A stretch of 12,890 nt of DNA. Source: an uncultured Clostridia bacterium (GTDB taxonomy: Bacteria; Bacillota; Clostridia; Oscillospirales; Acutalibacteraceae). The notes under the pieces were generated by a model that was not told where the DNA came from, did no database searches, and saw nothing but the letters and a program-made list of their open reading frames with translations. The first letter of the stretch is position 1, and every line of letters starts with the position of its first letter. Below are positions 11,705-12,890 of this stretch, in pieces. Where the stretch lies: contig CAUBKG010000056.1 of the NCBI GenBank assembly GCA_958436475.1, positions 1 through 12,890 on the forward strand, in the 5' to 3' direction. The position numbers and the translations under genes were made by a program.

Positions 11705-12781
11705 TCAGAGAATAATCAGGTTTTTATCCGAAAAACAGAAATTGCTGAAGCCCTGCTCGGTGATGACCACCATATCCTCGATGCGCACGCCGAACCGGCC
11801 CTCCAGATAAATGCCCGGCTCCATGGTAACCACCATCCCGGGCGCGAGCGACATAGTTTCCCGCGGGGAGAGCGACGGGCTTTCATGGATCTCCAGCCCC
11901 ACGCTGTGGCCGGTGGCGTGCCGGAAGCAGCCGCCGTAGCCCGCGAGGTCGATGCGGCCGGCCACCTGCTCGTGGACCGATGCGCAGGAAACGCCCGGCT
12001 TTAAAAGGGCGAGACCCTCGGTCTGCACCTGCCGCACGGTTTCATATACCTTTTTCATTTCGTCGCTCACCGAACCGAGCGCTACGGTGCGGGTCATATC
12101 GGAGCAATAGCCCTCAAACTTTGCGCCGATATCCATGGTGATGAAGTCCCCCCGGCGAATGACAGACTGATCGGGCGCCCCGTGAGGCATAGAAGTTTTG
12201 GCCCCGCTGATCGTGATGAGGTCGAATGAGACGGCTTCCGCGCCGTTTTTCCGCATGAAGAACTCAAGCTCGAGCGCCAGCGCGTGCTCGGTAAGCCCTT
12301 CACGGATAAAAGAAAGGGCGTGCTCGAAGGCGAGGTCGGCGATGGCGGCGGCGCGGGCCATGCGCTCGATTTCGCCCGCCTCCTTGATGCAGCGCATGCC
12401 GCTTATGATGGAGGAAAGCTCGGAGGAGGCAATCACTTCCACCCCCGGCAGGGCGCGCTTATAGGACTGCCAGGTTTCCACCGTGATCTCCGATTCGAGC
12501 AGTACCCGCGCCGCGCCGTAGGAGCGCAAGAGCTTCAAGAGGTTTTTGGTGCCGGTGAATTCCTCGATTTCCACGCCCTGCATCAGCGGGTCGCGGGAAG
12601 CGGCGCGCGCCGCTTCGATATACCGGCTGTCCGTTAAAAACACGGCTCCCTTGGGGCTCACGAACAAAACGCCGTCCGACGAAGAAAACCCGGTAAAATA
12701 CCGGCGGTTCACAGGGGTCAAGATCAGGGCCCCGCCGCAGCCCCCCGGCAGGGCGGCGGCCAGCTTTTGAATACGGGTCAT
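11705..12781 (-). CDS. pepP: Xaa-Pro aminopeptidase, M24 family
   Basis: A 358-residue cytoplasmic dinuclear-metal peptidase that removes N-terminal residues ahead of proline or splits Xaa-Pro dipeptides. The N-terminal creatinase-like domain (1-130) begins with NRRYFTGFSSSDGVL and VFLTDSRY. The C-terminal pita-bread domain has all five metal ligands: Asp217 (MDIGA), Asp228 (SDMTRT), His292 (HATGHSVGLEIHE), Glu321 (TMEPGIY) and Glu335 (RIEDM). His200 (MPHG) is the catalytic histidine. Length and order fit the YqhT/PepQ-like group, so pepP versus pepQ is uncertain. AAGGAG is present but about 14 nt before the ATG, which is long. A TGA lies in frame just upstream, so no earlier start exists. 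No clear terminator follows. Confidence 0.93.
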   Translation of the reverse strand: MTRIQKLAAALPGGCGGALILTPVNRRYFTGFSSSDGVLFVSPKGAVFLTDSRYIEAARAASRDPLMQGVEIEEFTGTKNLLKLLRSYGAARVLLESEITVETWQSYKRALPGVEVIASSELSSIISGMRCIKEAGEIERMARAAAIADLAFEHALSFIREGLTEHALALELEFFMRKNGAEAVSFDLITISGAKTSMPHGAPDQSVIRRGDFITMDIGAKFEGYCSDMTRTVALGSVSDEMKKVYETVRQVQTEGLALLKPGVSCASVHEQVAGRIDLAGYGGCFRHATGHSVGLEIHESPSLSPRETMSLAPGMVVTMEPGIYLEGRFGVRIEDMVVITEQGFSNFCFSDKNLIIL

Positions 12782-12805
12782 GGAAATGCGTCACGCTCCT
12801 TGTCC

Positions 12806-12822
12806 GCCGGAAATAAGGCGGT
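12806..12822 (-). other. Hairpin in the pepP leader
   Basis: CCGCC and GGCGG around a short AT-rich loop lie directly upstream of the Shine-Dalgarno site on the minus strand. It could affect translation; this is inference only. Confidence 0.25.
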
Positions 12823-12830
12823 TATCCTAT

Positions 12831-12859
12831 ATTATATAGTATGAAAAACGGAGAGAGAA
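12831..12859 (-). promoter_or_regulatory. Probable promoter of the aminopeptidase gene
   Basis: A perfect TATAAT on the minus strand (12836-12831) has only a weak -35 (TTCTCT) at 17 nt. The leader would be about 45 nt. Confidence 0.4.
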
Positions 12860-12890
12860 ATCCCTCTTACCGCAGGGCAATCACCGCGGA
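12841..12890 (+). CDS. Possible start of a plus-strand gene cut by the window end
   Basis: ATG AAA AAC GGA GAG AGA opens a frame (MKNGERNPSYRRAITA) that runs off the window. There is no Shine-Dalgarno within 15 nt; AAGGCGG lies about 20 nt upstream. Only 16 codons are visible, so this may be chance. The region also carries the divergent promoter of the aminopeptidase gene. Confidence 0.2.
   Translation, partial: MKNGERNPSYRRAITA

Noticed and set aside
12459..12794. Alternative start GTG at 12794 with ideal Shine-Dalgarno spacing
   Set aside because: It opens a different frame with no family resemblance; the aminopeptidase frame has an in-frame TGA just upstream of its ATG, so the long spacing has to be accepted.
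1..12890. CRISPR array, IS element, prophage or integron
   Set aside because: There are no regularly spaced direct repeats, no transposase, integrase or recombinase, and gene content is chromosomal throughout.

Overview
This is a GC-rich window of ordinary bacterial chromosome. Dense ORFs, good Shine-Dalgarno sites, frequent TTG starts and compact intrinsic terminators fit a Gram-positive anaerobe of the class Clostridia. The Lsa/CplR-like ABC-F protein, the four-cysteine TSCPD protein and the YtrA-type GntR/ABC operon fit the same group. Placement below class is a guess. I see no phage, IS transposase, CRISPR array, tRNA or rRNA.

Layout. Minus strand, 103-2017: a short FUSC/aromatic-acid-exporter-like membrane protein, a small TSCPD protein and a PHP-domain phosphoesterase. 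The last two are probably co-transcribed. Plus strand, 2384-7594: an uncharacterised 125-residue protein, glyA with a near-consensus promoter, rarA, and an ABC-F ribosome-protection-like ATPase. The ABC-F gene has its own promoter overlapping the rarA stop, a three-codon leader ORF and a terminator just before its start, which is the layout of an antibiotic-responsive attenuator. Minus strand, 7848-9747: a GntR regulator, an ABC ATPase and an ABC permease, translationally coupled. A perfect 17-bp inverted repeat covers the -10 of a consensus promoter. Minus strand, 9890-11621: two paralogous lipoproteins, both starting with TTG. The first has a roughly 300-nt, hairpin-rich leader bounded by 18-bp inverted repeats. 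Minus strand, 11705-12781: an M24 Xaa-Pro aminopeptidase.

The metabolic and repair genes (glyA, rarA, pepP) are housekeeping. The rest suggests envelope or antibiotic response: two separately controlled ABC-type genes, one with a transcription-attenuation leader and one with a GntR operator, next to two surface lipoproteins. The best candidates for something undescribed are the 10525-10800 leader and the ABC-F leader at 5700-5983. A dispersed palindromic repeat (two copies, 5-53 and 7743-7791) also abuts two terminators and appears to lend each its U-tract.
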